Below are positions 16,081 through 24,386 of a stretch of DNA of 41,339 bases, one piece after another. Positions within the stretch are counted from its first letter, which is position 1. Each line of letters opens with the position of its first letter. The notes beneath the pieces are model-generated. The model made no database searches. It worked only from the letters and a program-made list of their open reading frames with translations, and was not told the DNA's origin. This stretch comes from a virus. A program made the translations under genes and the position numbers. Where the stretch lies: IMG/VR virus record IMGVR_UViG_3300010293_000010, positions 1-41,339 of that record; one strand, given 5' to 3'.

Positions 16081-17253
16081 ATGGCTGAACTAACATTATC
16101 TGATGTATTAAAGAAAATTAAAAAGGATTTTGGAGACGGTGTTGTTAAAGTTGGTGTTGAATCACTAGATGTTGATGGCATTCTATCACTAGGTTCTCCT
16201 TCATTTGATTTTTGCATTTATGGAGGTATTCCTGAAGGTCGTATGGTTGAGTTCAGTGGACCGGAATCAAGTGGAAAAACAACAACCGCCTTCTTAACAG
16301 CGGCGTCTTATCAAAGAGAAGAGATTAAGAGAAATTCTGATAAGCCACGAGCAATTGTTTATCTTGACAATGAAGGAACTGCTGACCCAATCTGGGCAAA
16401 GAAAATGGGATATGACATGAGTGCAAATGCAAAAGTGTCAACAATCTTGATTCGTCCAGAGGCACAAAGTGCGGAACAAATCTTTGACATGGCAATCAGT
16501 ATGTTAAAGACAGGTGAGATTGGTCTTCTTGTTTTTGACTCAATTGCGACATTAGTTCCACAACAAATTGCTGAAGAGTCCATGGAAAAGAAACAAATGG
16601 GGGGTGTGGCGGCATCTCTAACTCGATTTGCAAACACAATTGTAGGAGTATTGCGAAAATATAAGGCAACTCTTATTGGAATCAATCAAGTCAGAGAAAA
16701 CGTGAGTGGTTATGGGGACTTCTTGGTTACTCCAGGTGGTCGTGCTTGGAAGCATCAATGCTCAGTTCGTCTCATGTTTAAAAGAGGAGAATTCTTTGAT
16801 GAAGATGGAAATAAACTAACAAAGAATGCTGACTCCCCCGCAGGAAATCTAATTGAAGTTGCAGTTCTTAAAACAAAAGTTTGTAAGTGGGATAGAAAAT
16901 TAGGTTATATGCATCTTAATTATGACAGAGGTGTTGATATTCTTGAGGATACTCTCGATGTTGCAACTCATTTTGGATTCATTGATAATAGTGTTCAAGG
17001 CAGTTATCTCATCTTAGACCCAGATACTGGTGAAGTAATGAAAGATGTTAATGGTAAAGATATTAAAATCAGAGGTAGAAAGAATCTTCGTCCATTCTTT
17101 GATGCAAATCCTGATATTTGGAAGAAACTTTATACCAAGGTCTATGACAAATTAAGAATTAAAGAAGACGCAAACATTGTTGCATTTGAAAAAATGTTAA
17201 ACACAAGTATTGAAGAAAGATTTGGAATTGACCTTCAAAAAGAGGCAGAATAG
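16081..17253 (+). CDS. recA: RecA recombinase
   Basis: The protein has 390 residues. Walker A is GPESSGKTT (60-68), preceded by GGIPEGRMVEF as in RecA. Further RecA features are YLDNEGT (about 98), LLVFDSIATLVP (about 153), the QMGGVAASLTRF loop (L1 region), INQVRENVSGYG and TPGGRAWKH (L2 region and following strand). It forms filaments on ssDNA and carries out strand exchange. It is longer than bacterial RecA, mainly at the C-terminus. It could be called UvsX by phage convention, but the motifs are closer to bacterial RecA. AAAGGAAAAAATT precedes the ATG. Confidence 0.93.
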   Translation: MAELTLSDVLKKIKKDFGDGVVKVGVESLDVDGILSLGSPSFDFCIYGGIPEGRMVEFSGPESSGKTTTAFLTAASYQREEIKRNSDKPRAIVYLDNEGTADPIWAKKMGYDMSANAKVSTILIRPEAQSAEQIFDMAISMLKTGEIGLLVFDSIATLVPQQIAEESMEKKQMGGVAASLTRFANTIVGVLRKYKATLIGINQVRENVSGYGDFLVTPGGRAWKHQCSVRLMFKRGEFFDEDGNKLTKNADSPAGNLIEVAVLKTKVCKWDRKLGYMHLNYDRGVDILEDTLDVATHFGFIDNSVQGSYLILDPDTGEVMKDVNGKDIKIRGRKNLRPFFDANPDIWKKLYTKVYDKLRIKEDANIVAFEKMLNTSIEERFGIDLQKEAE

Positions 17254-17254
17254 A

Positions 17255-17626
17255 ATGAACATTGTTAATAGAATTCTATTTACAAAAGAAAGATTTGGTG
17301 ATGAACTTTACATCAAGGTTGCTCAGCAGGTTAAGATTCTGATTGAAGCAGGAAATCTCTGCACAATCTTTAGTCCTGATGACAACTCTGATGTTGTTAT
17401 CATTGAACATGTGCCAGCAAATCCTTTAAGTCTTCAGCCTTATCCTTACTACTTATTTCCTGATGAGGCGAATTATGTTTCAATTTATATTGCAAAAAAG
17501 AACTTGAAACAATATGAGAGTGAAGCACTTGACCTTGCAAACTCTATTAAAGAAACAGAAGACGAAGTGGATAAAGAATTGTCTGAATCAAAAGACTTAA
17601 AGAGTAGTGGAGGTAACATCAACTAA
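17255..17626 (+). CDS. Hypothetical protein, 123 aa
   Basis: The ATG at 17255 follows the recA stop by one base, with AGAGG at 17241-17245; an upstream in-frame TTG at 17210 lies inside recA and is rejected. The N-terminal half has MNIVNRILFTKERFGDEL and two hydrophobic strands. A Pro/Tyr-rich loop (PANPLSLQPYPYYLF) sits in the middle, and an acidic tail with charged helix (ETEDEVDKELSESKDL) ends the protein. No known motif. It is probably co-translated with recA and with the next gene (TAATG overlap). Confidence 0.65.
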   Translation: MNIVNRILFTKERFGDELYIKVAQQVKILIEAGNLCTIFSPDDNSDVVIIEHVPANPLSLQPYPYYLFPDEANYVSIYIAKKNLKQYESEALDLANSIKETEDEVDKELSESKDLKSSGGNIN

Positions 17627-18375
17627 TGAGAAAACTAAAGTTGAAAATTAAGCGTCTTCTGTGGAAGATTAAAAACATTTTTCACAAATATTCAAAAGAA
17701 GATAAAGAATTAATCAAGAAAAATAAAAAATTGATTAAAGAATTTCCATTTCTTTTAGTAAGAAACAGATTTAGTGGACAAGTTCCTATTGACTATGATT
17801 ACACTTATACTGAGTTAGATTACGACATGCCTACACCATGGAGAGAATCATTTGGAATTGAAATGTGTGAAAAGATTAAGAAGTGTTTATTGAAGGCAGA
17901 TTATCTTGATAAATATGTTATCACACAAATCAAAGAGAAGTATGGAACTCTTCGTTGGTATGATTATGGGGTGCCTAAAGTAATATCAGATGAGTTTTCA
18001 GATATCATTGATTACTATGCAGATAAATCTATGTTAGTGTGTATAGAAACTGGAAAGCCAACTAAATATGTAACAACAGGCTGGATTTCATATATCAGTG
18101 AAGATTGCTTTAAAGAAAAAATTAAAGAGAGACCTAATCTTGGATATTTTGAACTCACATGGTCAGACATTCCTGTTAGAACAACCCATTATCCTTCAGG
18201 AGAAAAAGTTAGAAAAGAATCACAACTTAAAGGTGACATGATGGTTGCTTGGAAAAGATACTCAAAACACAACAATGACCTCAATAAAGAAAATAATAAA
18301 TATAATCTTGAGGACTTAACTGAGTCTAAAGAAACTATTATAAAGACAGGACTGTGGGAAGATGTCAGTAAATAA
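17626..18375 (+). CDS. Conserved phage-type protein of unknown function (QIKEKFG-LRFY family)
   Basis: The protein has 249 residues. A very basic start (first 35 residues, many Lys) precedes the conserved-looking core: RNRFSG (47-51), PWRESFGIEMCEKIK (71-85), QIKEKYGTLRWY (101-112) and VCIETGKPTKY...GWISYISEDC (139-161). This order matches a widespread uncharacterised family in phages and bacteria that carries a CxxC...CxxC zinc ribbon at the end. Here one Cys of each pair has changed (C-IET, ISED-C), so the metal site is probably lost. It overlaps the following nuclease gene by 14 bp. The family link is from memory and not checked. Confidence 0.65.
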   Translation: MRKLKLKIKRLLWKIKNIFHKYSKEDKELIKKNKKLIKEFPFLLVRNRFSGQVPIDYDYTYTELDYDMPTPWRESFGIEMCEKIKKCLLKADYLDKYVITQIKEKYGTLRWYDYGVPKVISDEFSDIIDYYADKSMLVCIETGKPTKYVTTGWISYISEDCFKEKIKERPNLGYFELTWSDIPVRTTHYPSGEKVRKESQLKGDMMVAWKRYSKHNNDLNKENNKYNLEDLTESKETIIKTGLWEDVSK

Positions 18376-18715
18376 AGAGTCAACACGATACTTCTCAGAC
18401 ATTCATGAAAAGTCAGTATGCAAACTATTAAATGCTCAGCAACAGTCAAGTTCTGGAAGTGGTAAGTTTCGTAAGGGTGATGTTGTTCAACATGACGCAT
18501 CACTTCTTATTGAATGTAAAACTGTGTTGAGTGACAAAGACTCTATATCAATTAAGAAGGATTGGATTGAAAAGAACAATCAAGAAAAGTTTTCTCAAAG
18601 ACTTTCAAGTGGTGTCATTGCCTTTAATTTCGGTCCAAATCAGCCTAACTACTTTGTAATTGATTCTAAACTAATGAGATTCTTAGTTGAGAAATTGAGT
18701 GAGGAAAACAAATGA
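18362..18715 (+). CDS. Small PD-(D/E)XK nuclease, resolvase-like
   Basis: The protein has 117 residues. The nuclease core is compact: HEKSVCKLLNAQ (15-26), SSGSGKFRKGD ending with Asp40, and LLIECKT with Glu51 and Lys53. This Asp-(x10)-ExK arrangement, with the Ser/Gly-rich loop before it, is that of small Hjc-like or phage-type Holliday junction endonucleases. It would be the second such enzyme in the window after RecU. It starts within the last codons of the preceding gene and ends in a 4-bp ATGA overlap with the next, so it is embedded in the recA operon. Confidence 0.72.
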   Translation: MSVNKESTRYFSDIHEKSVCKLLNAQQQSSSGSGKFRKGDVVQHDASLLIECKTVLSDKDSISIKKDWIEKNNQEKFSQRLSSGVIAFNFGPNQPNYFVIDSKLMRFLVEKLSEENK

Positions 18716-19104
18716 AAATTATTGACTGGATTAAATCAAAGTTAGCAAGAAAACTTGGAACAGTATATATTCTAAGAGAAGTTGATGAAGAAGGAAACAT
18801 TGCTGATTGTTACTTTAAAAAGAAGAGAAATCTCATCATAGTTTATAGTAACTACATGATGCTAAGACACTCAGAACACTACAAGATGTGGTGCAGTGTT
18901 CATGAATATTCAGAAAATCAATCTTCATGGGGTAAATATTTAGAAGTTGTTAATCCTAAGCACAACTATGTTTTTCTCAGAGGCAAAGTATCTGTGAATG
19001 ATATAAGATATAAATACTTCTCTTATGAGGAAGTTGTGAAGGCAGAGTCTCAAAGAATTCTAGAAGAAATAAAAAACAAACAGAATGAAGAAAATTCTAA
19101 TTGA
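18712..19104 (+). CDS. Hypothetical protein, 130 aa
   Basis: The ATG overlaps the nuclease stop (ATGA). The protein is basic at the start (IDWIKSKLARKLG, a possible amphipathic helix). A beta-rich centre with many aromatic residues follows (VYILREVDEEGNIADCYFKKK, HEYSENQSSWGKYL), then an acidic helix near the end. It is last in this operon; a new promoter starts at 19101, inside its final codons. No domain is recognised. Confidence 0.65.
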   Translation: MKIIDWIKSKLARKLGTVYILREVDEEGNIADCYFKKKRNLIIVYSNYMMLRHSEHYKMWCSVHEYSENQSSWGKYLEVVNPKHNYVFLRGKVSVNDIRYKYFSYEEVVKAESQRILEEIKNKQNEENSN

Positions 19105-19129
19105 CATTCTATGTTTGTTGTGTTATAAT
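19101..19129 (+). promoter_or_regulatory. Consensus extended -10 promoter
   Basis: TTGACA (19101-19106), 17 bp, TATAAT (19124-19129) with TGT before the -10. The first hexamer overlaps the stop of the preceding gene. Confidence 0.9.
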
Positions 19130-19154
19130 AAATACATAAGTAGGAGAAAACACT

Positions 19155-19595
19155 ATGTCACTAATAACAATTGGTCAATTTTTAAAAACCTTAAAACCCA
19201 CTCAATTCATTGAGATTTTTTCTTCAGATGAGAAGAATCACAGCATCATGTGTGGTCTATACAGAGCCCAAGATGTTCCTGCTGAGATACATCATCTTTT
19301 TGTGTCTTATGTTGCATCAGGAACTGATAAAAATATTCAGTATAATCCAAACAATGAGATTGTATCATCTCTTATTTTAATGGATGCCTATGACAAAATT
19401 AAAGATGCAAATGACAACATGAGCAGAGCCCTTGCTCAAAATGATGTTGATAGAGTTAAGAATAAGTTTATTGAAACAGCAACAGAACTTATTGAACTTT
19501 TAATCAATGAATACAAAGTCAATGTAAATGATAATCCATTGATTAAATGCAAGATGAGAAAAATTAGTTCTTATCAAAAGAAACTTAAACCTTAA
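19155..19595 (+). CDS. Hypothetical helical protein, 146 aa
   Basis: The protein starts MSLITIGQFLKTLKPTQF and is mainly helical. A region with AYDKIKDANDNMSRALAQN suggests coiled helix packing. There is a His-rich spot (NHSIMCG, EIHHLFVSY), but no spacing that I could tie to a metal site. It is the only gene between two promoters (19101 and 19599), so it is probably expressed as a small unit with read-through. TAGGAGAAAACACT gives a good ribosome site. The function is unknown. Confidence 0.65.
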   Translation: MSLITIGQFLKTLKPTQFIEIFSSDEKNHSIMCGLYRAQDVPAEIHHLFVSYVASGTDKNIQYNPNNEIVSSLILMDAYDKIKDANDNMSRALAQNDVDRVKNKFIETATELIELLINEYKVNVNDNPLIKCKMRKISSYQKKLKP

Positions 19596-19598
19596 CAC

Positions 19599-19627
19599 TT
19601 GACTTTATTCACAACAAGTGATATAAT
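19599..19627 (+). promoter_or_regulatory. Near-consensus extended -10 promoter
   Basis: TTGACT (19599-19604), 17 bp, TATAAT (19622-19627) preceded by TGA. One mismatch in the -35. Confidence 0.85.
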
Positions 19628-19659
19628 ATGTATAGATAGAAAGAAAAGAGGAAAATACT

Positions 19660-20019
19660 ATGTTAAAAGAAAATGTTAAAAAATATCTAAAGTTGAAAAA
19701 ATTGGCTGATAAGGTCAAGAATAAAATGGATGAATTGAAGCCTTTAATTATCAATGACATGGATGCCCTGAATCAGACCACATTTATCACTGAAGAAGGA
19801 ATCACCGCCAAACTGACTACAAAAGTCACAGTTACATACAATGATGAGCCTGCAATGATAGAATGGCTTGAAAAGAAGAATATGAACTCCTACATCACAA
19901 AGAGTATTAATGCAACACTTCTGAACAAAGAATTGAAGACAAGCACTATGCTTAATGAAGGACTAGGCTCAATGCTCACTAAAAAATCTTCTATTACATT
20001 GTCTGTAGAAGATAAATAA
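19660..20019 (+). CDS. Hypothetical coiled-coil protein, 119 aa
   Basis: The first 35 residues form a Lys/Leu-rich helix (KYLKLKKLADKVKNKMDELK). Beta strands follow: TTFITEEGITAKLTTKVTVTYND, then a helix with AMIEWLEKKNM and a C-terminal strand region. This helix-then-beta-hairpin plan is seen in several small phage proteins of unknown role. GAGGAAAATACT precedes the ATG. It has its own promoter and is followed by the HD gene after 33 bp. Confidence 0.65.
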   Translation: MLKENVKKYLKLKKLADKVKNKMDELKPLIINDMDALNQTTFITEEGITAKLTTKVTVTYNDEPAMIEWLEKKNMNSYITKSINATLLNKELKTSTMLNEGLGSMLTKKSSITLSVEDK

Positions 20020-20052
20020 AATTGTATAACTCACTAGAGAGGAAGTAATAAT

Positions 20053-20724
20053 ATGACAGAACAAATGATTAGAAACAAAGAGCGATATCTTGAACTGATT
20101 TCATCAATCACTGTTCCAGATTCTGATATTCAAGGTCTTATTAGGTGGCTGGAAGTGTCTGACTTTTTCACTGCTCCTGCAACAACTAGATATCATGGAA
20201 GTTATGCTGGTGGATTATGTGCCCACAGTTTGTGTGTATATGAGAATCTTGTTAAACTTTCGGACATGTTTGCATTGATTCCTGAGAAGAAATGGGAAGT
20301 TGATGAAGAAGGAAAATATATTCCTGAGTCTGCCCACGTTGTCATGCAATCAATTTATTCTGAGAATACTTTGAAAATTGTTGCTCTGATGCATGATATT
20401 GGCAAGGCAAATTACTTTACAACATTCATGAGAAATGTCAAGAATGAAGATACAGGCAAATGGGAACAAAGAGAAGAGTTTAAGATTCGTGAAGCCGGTG
20501 AAAGATTTATTTATGGAAATCATGAGCAAAACAGTGAGTTCATTACTCATTCATTCTTTCCTCTATCTGTGGAAGAAAGTAGTGCCATTCTCAATCATCT
20601 TGGTGGAATGGGGGCAGACAGTTCACAAAACATTATTCCAACAATCTACACCAAATACAGCCTTGCACTTCTTCTTCATATGGCCGACTTAGTTGCCTGC
20701 TATATTGATGAAAAAGTTTTCTAA
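20053..20724 (+). CDS. HD-domain phosphohydrolase
   Basis: The protein has 223 residues. HD-superfamily metal ligands are recognisable: His58 (GGLCAHSLCVYE), His114-Asp115 (ALMHDIGKAN), His in YGNHEQNS (about 173), and Asp in HMADL (about 215). The GGL.AHSL...HDIGK layout resembles YhaM-type 3'-5' exonucleases and other HD hydrolases of Bacillota. The substrate cannot be read from sequence; nucleotides, cyclic oligonucleotides or RNA ends are candidates. In a phage, it could support nucleotide supply or blunt a signalling defence, both inferred. AGAGGAAG is the ribosome site. It overlaps the next gene by one base. Confidence 0.8.
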   Translation: MTEQMIRNKERYLELISSITVPDSDIQGLIRWLEVSDFFTAPATTRYHGSYAGGLCAHSLCVYENLVKLSDMFALIPEKKWEVDEEGKYIPESAHVVMQSIYSENTLKIVALMHDIGKANYFTTFMRNVKNEDTGKWEQREEFKIREAGERFIYGNHEQNSEFITHSFFPLSVEESSAILNHLGGMGADSSQNIIPTIYTKYSLALLLHMADLVACYIDEKVF

Positions 20725-21089
20725 TGAATAAGATTGTAAAAGAACAACTGCAAAAAGTTGTTACAGCAAAGATTCCCCCCTTTGATGATAACACAACTTA
20801 TATATCAATAAAGAAGTATGAAGAAGTAAAGATTGTTGAAGGTGAGTATTATTTAATTGAAATAAGTGCGAGTGTTTTAAATCCTACCGCAAACTCATTA
20901 TTAGCATCAAACTGGAATCAAGGAAGTATACCAAAGCACACTCATTACAAATGTGAAGTTATAAGAGTGCTAGGTCAGATGATAAAAATAACTGGTCTAG
21001 CATATAACATCAATACAAACACTGACCTGAATGAGATGTGGTCAGGCTGGGTGCCTCTTGATGGTATAGAGATTATTCAGAAACTATAA
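20724..21089 (+). CDS. Hypothetical beta-rich protein, 121 aa
   Basis: The gene is coupled to the HD gene by TAATG. The protein is mainly beta strand (YYLIEISASVLN, HYKCEVIRVLGQMIKITGLAYN, SGWVPLDGIEII), which looks like a small barrel or SH3-like fold. It has no catalytic motif. It lies directly before the clamp-loader genes. The function is unknown; a nucleic-acid or protein-binding adaptor would suit the fold but is a guess. Confidence 0.65.
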   Translation: MNKIVKEQLQKVVTAKIPPFDDNTTYISIKKYEEVKIVEGEYYLIEISASVLNPTANSLLASNWNQGSIPKHTHYKCEVIRVLGQMIKITGLAYNINTNTDLNEMWSGWVPLDGIEIIQKL

Positions 21090-21107
21090 CATAAGGAGAT
21101 ACAACAC

Positions 21108-22121
21108 ATGAATGAAACATTAGCAGTAAAATATAGACCACAGACTTTCTCAGAAGTTTGCTCACAATTATCAATTAAGAAAATTCTAATGAGACAACTT
21201 GAACTCAAGCAGTTCAAGAATGTTTATCTTTTTAGTGGACCTAGTGGAACAGGTAAAACTACTCTCGCTAGAATTTTTGCTAATGAGATTAATCAATATC
21301 AAGGCTTCCCAATTGAAATTGATGGTGCGTCAAACAATGGTGTTGATAATGTTAAAATGATTATTCAAGGTGCAGTTGAACGCTCTCTTGATTCTACATA
21401 TAAAATCTACATTGTTGATGAGTGTCATATGATTACAACAGCAGGTTGGAATGCATTTTTAAAAGTTCTTGAAGAACCGCCTATGTATACAATCTTTATG
21501 TTTTGCACAACTGATGCTCAAAAGATTCCTGCAACTATTTTAAATAGAGTTCAAAGATTCAATCTAACTAAAGTTAATACTCAAGAGATTAAAGAAAGAC
21601 TTCGTTTTGTCTGTTTAAGAGAGAATTACATTAACTATGAAGAAAGTATTGACTACATCTCTAAAATCAGTTCTGGTGGCATGCGTGATGCTTTGGCAAT
21701 GCTTGACAAGTGTAGTGGATACTCAACTGATATATCAATTCAAAATGTTCTAGAGGCACTTGGTAACTACTCTTATGATTCATTCTTCAAATTGACAAAT
21801 GCAATCATTGATGGTCAAGAACAAATTGTTATCAATCTTATCAATTCATTTTATAATTCAGGAAATGACTTGAAACTGTTTGTAGAACAATATCTAAACT
21901 TCTCCTTAGACCTTGCAAAATACTGTCTATTCAAAGATATGTCTGTGACCATGATACCATTGTCAATGGAAGAAGATTTGAAGTTCTGTGTAGGCATTGA
22001 GAATAATCGTGCTTATTTTAACAACTTAACTGATAAGGTATTAAACATTAAGAATACAATTAAATATGATTCAAATATGAAGACAACCATTGAAATTATG
22101 TTACTTCAACTTTGTAGATAG
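21108..22121 (+). CDS. dnaX: Clamp-loader gamma/tau-type subunit (DnaX-like)
   Basis: The protein has 337 residues. The start LAVKYRPQTFSEVCSQ is the DnaX signature, followed by Walker A SGPSGTGKTT (43-52), EIDGASNNGVD (70-80), Walker B IVDECHM (102-108), AFLKVLEEPP (about 118) and a sensor 2 region near SGGMRDALAMLD. The four-Cys zinc module of bacterial DnaX, normally between Walker A and the EIDAASN motif, is absent: only QYQGFP separates them. There is no tau-like C-terminal extension. It is the motor subunit that opens the clamp encoded at 12213. AAGGAG precedes the start. Confidence 0.93.
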   Translation: MNETLAVKYRPQTFSEVCSQLSIKKILMRQLELKQFKNVYLFSGPSGTGKTTLARIFANEINQYQGFPIEIDGASNNGVDNVKMIIQGAVERSLDSTYKIYIVDECHMITTAGWNAFLKVLEEPPMYTIFMFCTTDAQKIPATILNRVQRFNLTKVNTQEIKERLRFVCLRENYINYEESIDYISKISSGGMRDALAMLDKCSGYSTDISIQNVLEALGNYSYDSFFKLTNAIIDGQEQIVINLINSFYNSGNDLKLFVEQYLNFSLDLAKYCLFKDMSVTMIPLSMEEDLKFCVGIENNRAYFNNLTDKVLNIKNTIKYDSNMKTTIEIMLLQLCR

Positions 22122-22129
22122 AGGTGCAT

Positions 22130-22930
22130 ATGAAAATATTAGGTCAAGAAAAATTATTATCTAAAATCAATTCTTATACATATCAAACATATCCAAAATC
22201 AGTTATTATGCTTGGCGCATCTGGCTCAGGTAAACATTTAATGTCTTCATATATTGCAGACAAATTCAAACTTGAGTTAATAGACATTACAGAACAAATA
22301 TCTCAAGAGTTCATCAACAATATCTCAGCAAGAGTTACTCCATCTCTTTATGTAATTGATGCATCTAAGATTGATGATAGAAAACAAAATATGATTCTAA
22401 AATTTCTAGAGGAGCCTTCTGAATATTCGTTCATTATTATTCTTGCAGAAGACAGAGTTAATTTGTTGCCTACAATCATGAATAGATGCATTATTTTTGA
22501 AATGGAACAATACTCAAGAAGCGTGTTGGAACAGTTTGTAGACATCAATGTTGATAAAGAACTCGCATTGAGTGTTTGCCTGACTCCTGGTCAACTTAAA
22601 GCACTGACAATGATAAATCTATCAGACTTACACACCTTATGCACCAAAATGGTTCAGAAGACTTCTATAGCATCATATCCTAATACACTGTCCATTTCAG
22701 ACAAACTTAACTACAAAGATGAGTTCAATAAGTTTGATGTTGAACTTTTCTTCAATATGCTAACTCATGTCATGTTGAATGAATTTAAAACAACTAATGA
22801 TAAGAAGATTTTAATCTTGTATAATATAACTGTTGAATATGTTAAAAAGATGCGTGACAAAAGACTCAATAGAAAGCATCTTGTTGAGAACTACTTATCA
22901 GCACTTTGGCAAGGAGTGAGAACACAATGA
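22130..22930 (+). CDS. holB: Clamp-loader delta-prime-like subunit
   Basis: The start at 22130 is used; a GTG at 22124 overlaps the GAGG ribosome site. The protein has 266 residues. A P-loop-like ASGSGKHL (about 30-37) is kept, with Lys followed by His, not Ser/Thr. A degenerate Walker B (SLYVIDASKID) and the typical KFLEEPSEYSFIIILAED and LLPTIMNRC segments follow, as in HolB/DnaX paralogues. In the clamp loader, delta-prime contributes the arginine finger to a neighbouring subunit. It follows dnaX directly and overlaps the third loader gene by 4 bp. Confidence 0.82.
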   Translation: MKILGQEKLLSKINSYTYQTYPKSVIMLGASGSGKHLMSSYIADKFKLELIDITEQISQEFINNISARVTPSLYVIDASKIDDRKQNMILKFLEEPSEYSFIIILAEDRVNLLPTIMNRCIIFEMEQYSRSVLEQFVDINVDKELALSVCLTPGQLKALTMINLSDLHTLCTKMVQKTSIASYPNTLSISDKLNYKDEFNKFDVELFFNMLTHVMLNEFKTTNDKKILILYNITVEYVKKMRDKRLNRKHLVENYLSALWQGVRTQ

Positions 22931-23808
22931 ATATTATTGAATTAAAGAAGAACATTGAAGATAAAACTCTTAATGATTCTTTTCTCATTTTAAAATATTC
23001 TGACTTTCCATTTATTGCTAGACAATATGTTGAGGCAATCAGTGAGTTTAAAAAAAAGCCTATTGTGTATGTAGAATCACTTGATGATATCACATCTGAC
23101 ATTTTTGGTGAAGATGATAGTCTGTATGTAATGAATATTGACAAGATTGATAAACAATTTAGGTCTGATTCATTAAACAATAAGATTGTCATATGCAAAT
23201 CAATTGATGTAGATGTTCTTGAAGGTATGAAGCAATATGTAATTGAGATACCAAAACTACAACAATGGCAAATTAGAGCCTACACAGCAAAGAATCTTCC
23301 TGGACTGTCAAATGAAGAGATAAACTGGCTCAGTGATGTTGCTAAAGATATTTACAGACTATCAAATGAAGTTGATAAAATTAAAATATTTAATAAGAAA
23401 GACCAGGGACAAATATTTAGTTTACTTAACAAAGAAGATGCTTATGGTGATTTAAATTCTAGCACTATCTTCAACTTCACAAATGCAATTACAAAGAGAG
23501 ATATTAAGACAGCAAAAAACATCTTAGAAACAATTGAAACAATAGATGTAGAACCCATGGGTGTTGTCTCAATTCTTTACAAGTCATTTAAGAATATTCT
23601 AGATATTCAAATGTCTGCTAATGCAACCGCAGAATCTCTAGGAATGAATCCAAAACAATTTAGTGCAATCAAATATAATCTAGGAAAGTTCACTAACACA
23701 GAACTAATAAAGATATTTGACATGATTACACTTGTTGATTATCAATTAAAGAGTGGCAATCTTCCCAATGACAAGATTATTGACTATCTGTTAATTAATA
23801 TTCTTTGA
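22927..23808 (+). CDS. holA: Clamp-loader delta-like subunit
   Basis: The ATG at 22927 (ATGA overlap with the delta-prime gene) has AAGGAG at 22911-22916. An upstream TTG frame extension to 22906 is rejected. The protein has 293 residues. The N-terminal part (PIVYVESLDDI, DSLYVMNIDKI, NKIVICKSID) is a degenerate AAA+ domain without a P-loop, as in HolA. The C-terminal part (FNFTNAITKRDIKTAKNILETIE, VSILYKSFKNILDIQ, YQLKSGNLPNDKIIDYLL) is the typical delta collar domain. Delta is the clamp-opening wrench. All three genes run in one operon. Confidence 0.82.
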   Translation: MNIIELKKNIEDKTLNDSFLILKYSDFPFIARQYVEAISEFKKKPIVYVESLDDITSDIFGEDDSLYVMNIDKIDKQFRSDSLNNKIVICKSIDVDVLEGMKQYVIEIPKLQQWQIRAYTAKNLPGLSNEEINWLSDVAKDIYRLSNEVDKIKIFNKKDQGQIFSLLNKEDAYGDLNSSTIFNFTNAITKRDIKTAKNILETIETIDVEPMGVVSILYKSFKNILDIQMSANATAESLGMNPKQFSAIKYNLGKFTNTELIKIFDMITLVDYQLKSGNLPNDKIIDYLLINIL

Positions 23809-23838
23809 TTCAAAATATAAAATATAAAGGAGAACAAT

Positions 23839-24378
23839 ATGAGCAGTCAAATTGAAATTAAACTTAAGCACAAAGGACAATCTCATGAAGATGCAATTAC
23901 TTTAATGTGGCTTTCAACAACTCCTACAAGAGAACTGTCAAGAGAAGTTTCTCTTGTTTATAATGGAGGAAAAGGATTGTTTGAAGAACAAGTTAATCAT
24001 GAGGGTATTTCTGATGAGCAACTTGCAAAAGAAAAAGAGTATGGCAATTATGTGATTCTTAGTTCTGAAAAGTTGAATGAAATTATTCACTTCTATGAAC
24101 ATACAATTGAAGAACTTCTAAAAGAACTTGAAGGCAGAAAAAATCAAATTAAGATGTTAAATGAAATGATGCCAAAAGTTGCGTCAGTTGATGTTTATGA
24201 GAAGATGAAAGAAGACATTGAGGAACTTGATAATCATATTGAAGGAATCAATGAGATGATTGATGAATATGAACACATTAAAAACAAATGGGAATATAGT
24301 GTTCGTGGTGTATTTGAAGACAATAAAGATTATTCAAGTCCATTCAGTGAATATGAATTAATCTACTATATGGATTAG
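23839..24378 (+). CDS. Hypothetical coiled-coil protein, 179 aa
   Basis: Residues 75-145 form a long acidic coiled coil: EKLNEIIHFYEHTIEELLKELEG followed by MKEDIEELDNHIEGINEMIDEYEH. The first 70 residues include RELSREVSLVYNGGKG and are probably a small mixed fold; the C-terminal 35 are polar with SVRGVFEDNKDYS. No enzyme motif. GGAGAAC precedes the ATG. The gene lies between the clamp loader and SbcD with no promoter of its own detected. The function is unknown. Confidence 0.65.
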   Translation: MSSQIEIKLKHKGQSHEDAITLMWLSTTPTRELSREVSLVYNGGKGLFEEQVNHEGISDEQLAKEKEYGNYVILSSEKLNEIIHFYEHTIEELLKELEGRKNQIKMLNEMMPKVASVDVYEKMKEDIEELDNHIEGINEMIDEYEHIKNKWEYSVRGVFEDNKDYSSPFSEYELIYYMD

Positions 24379-24386
24379 TGATAACT

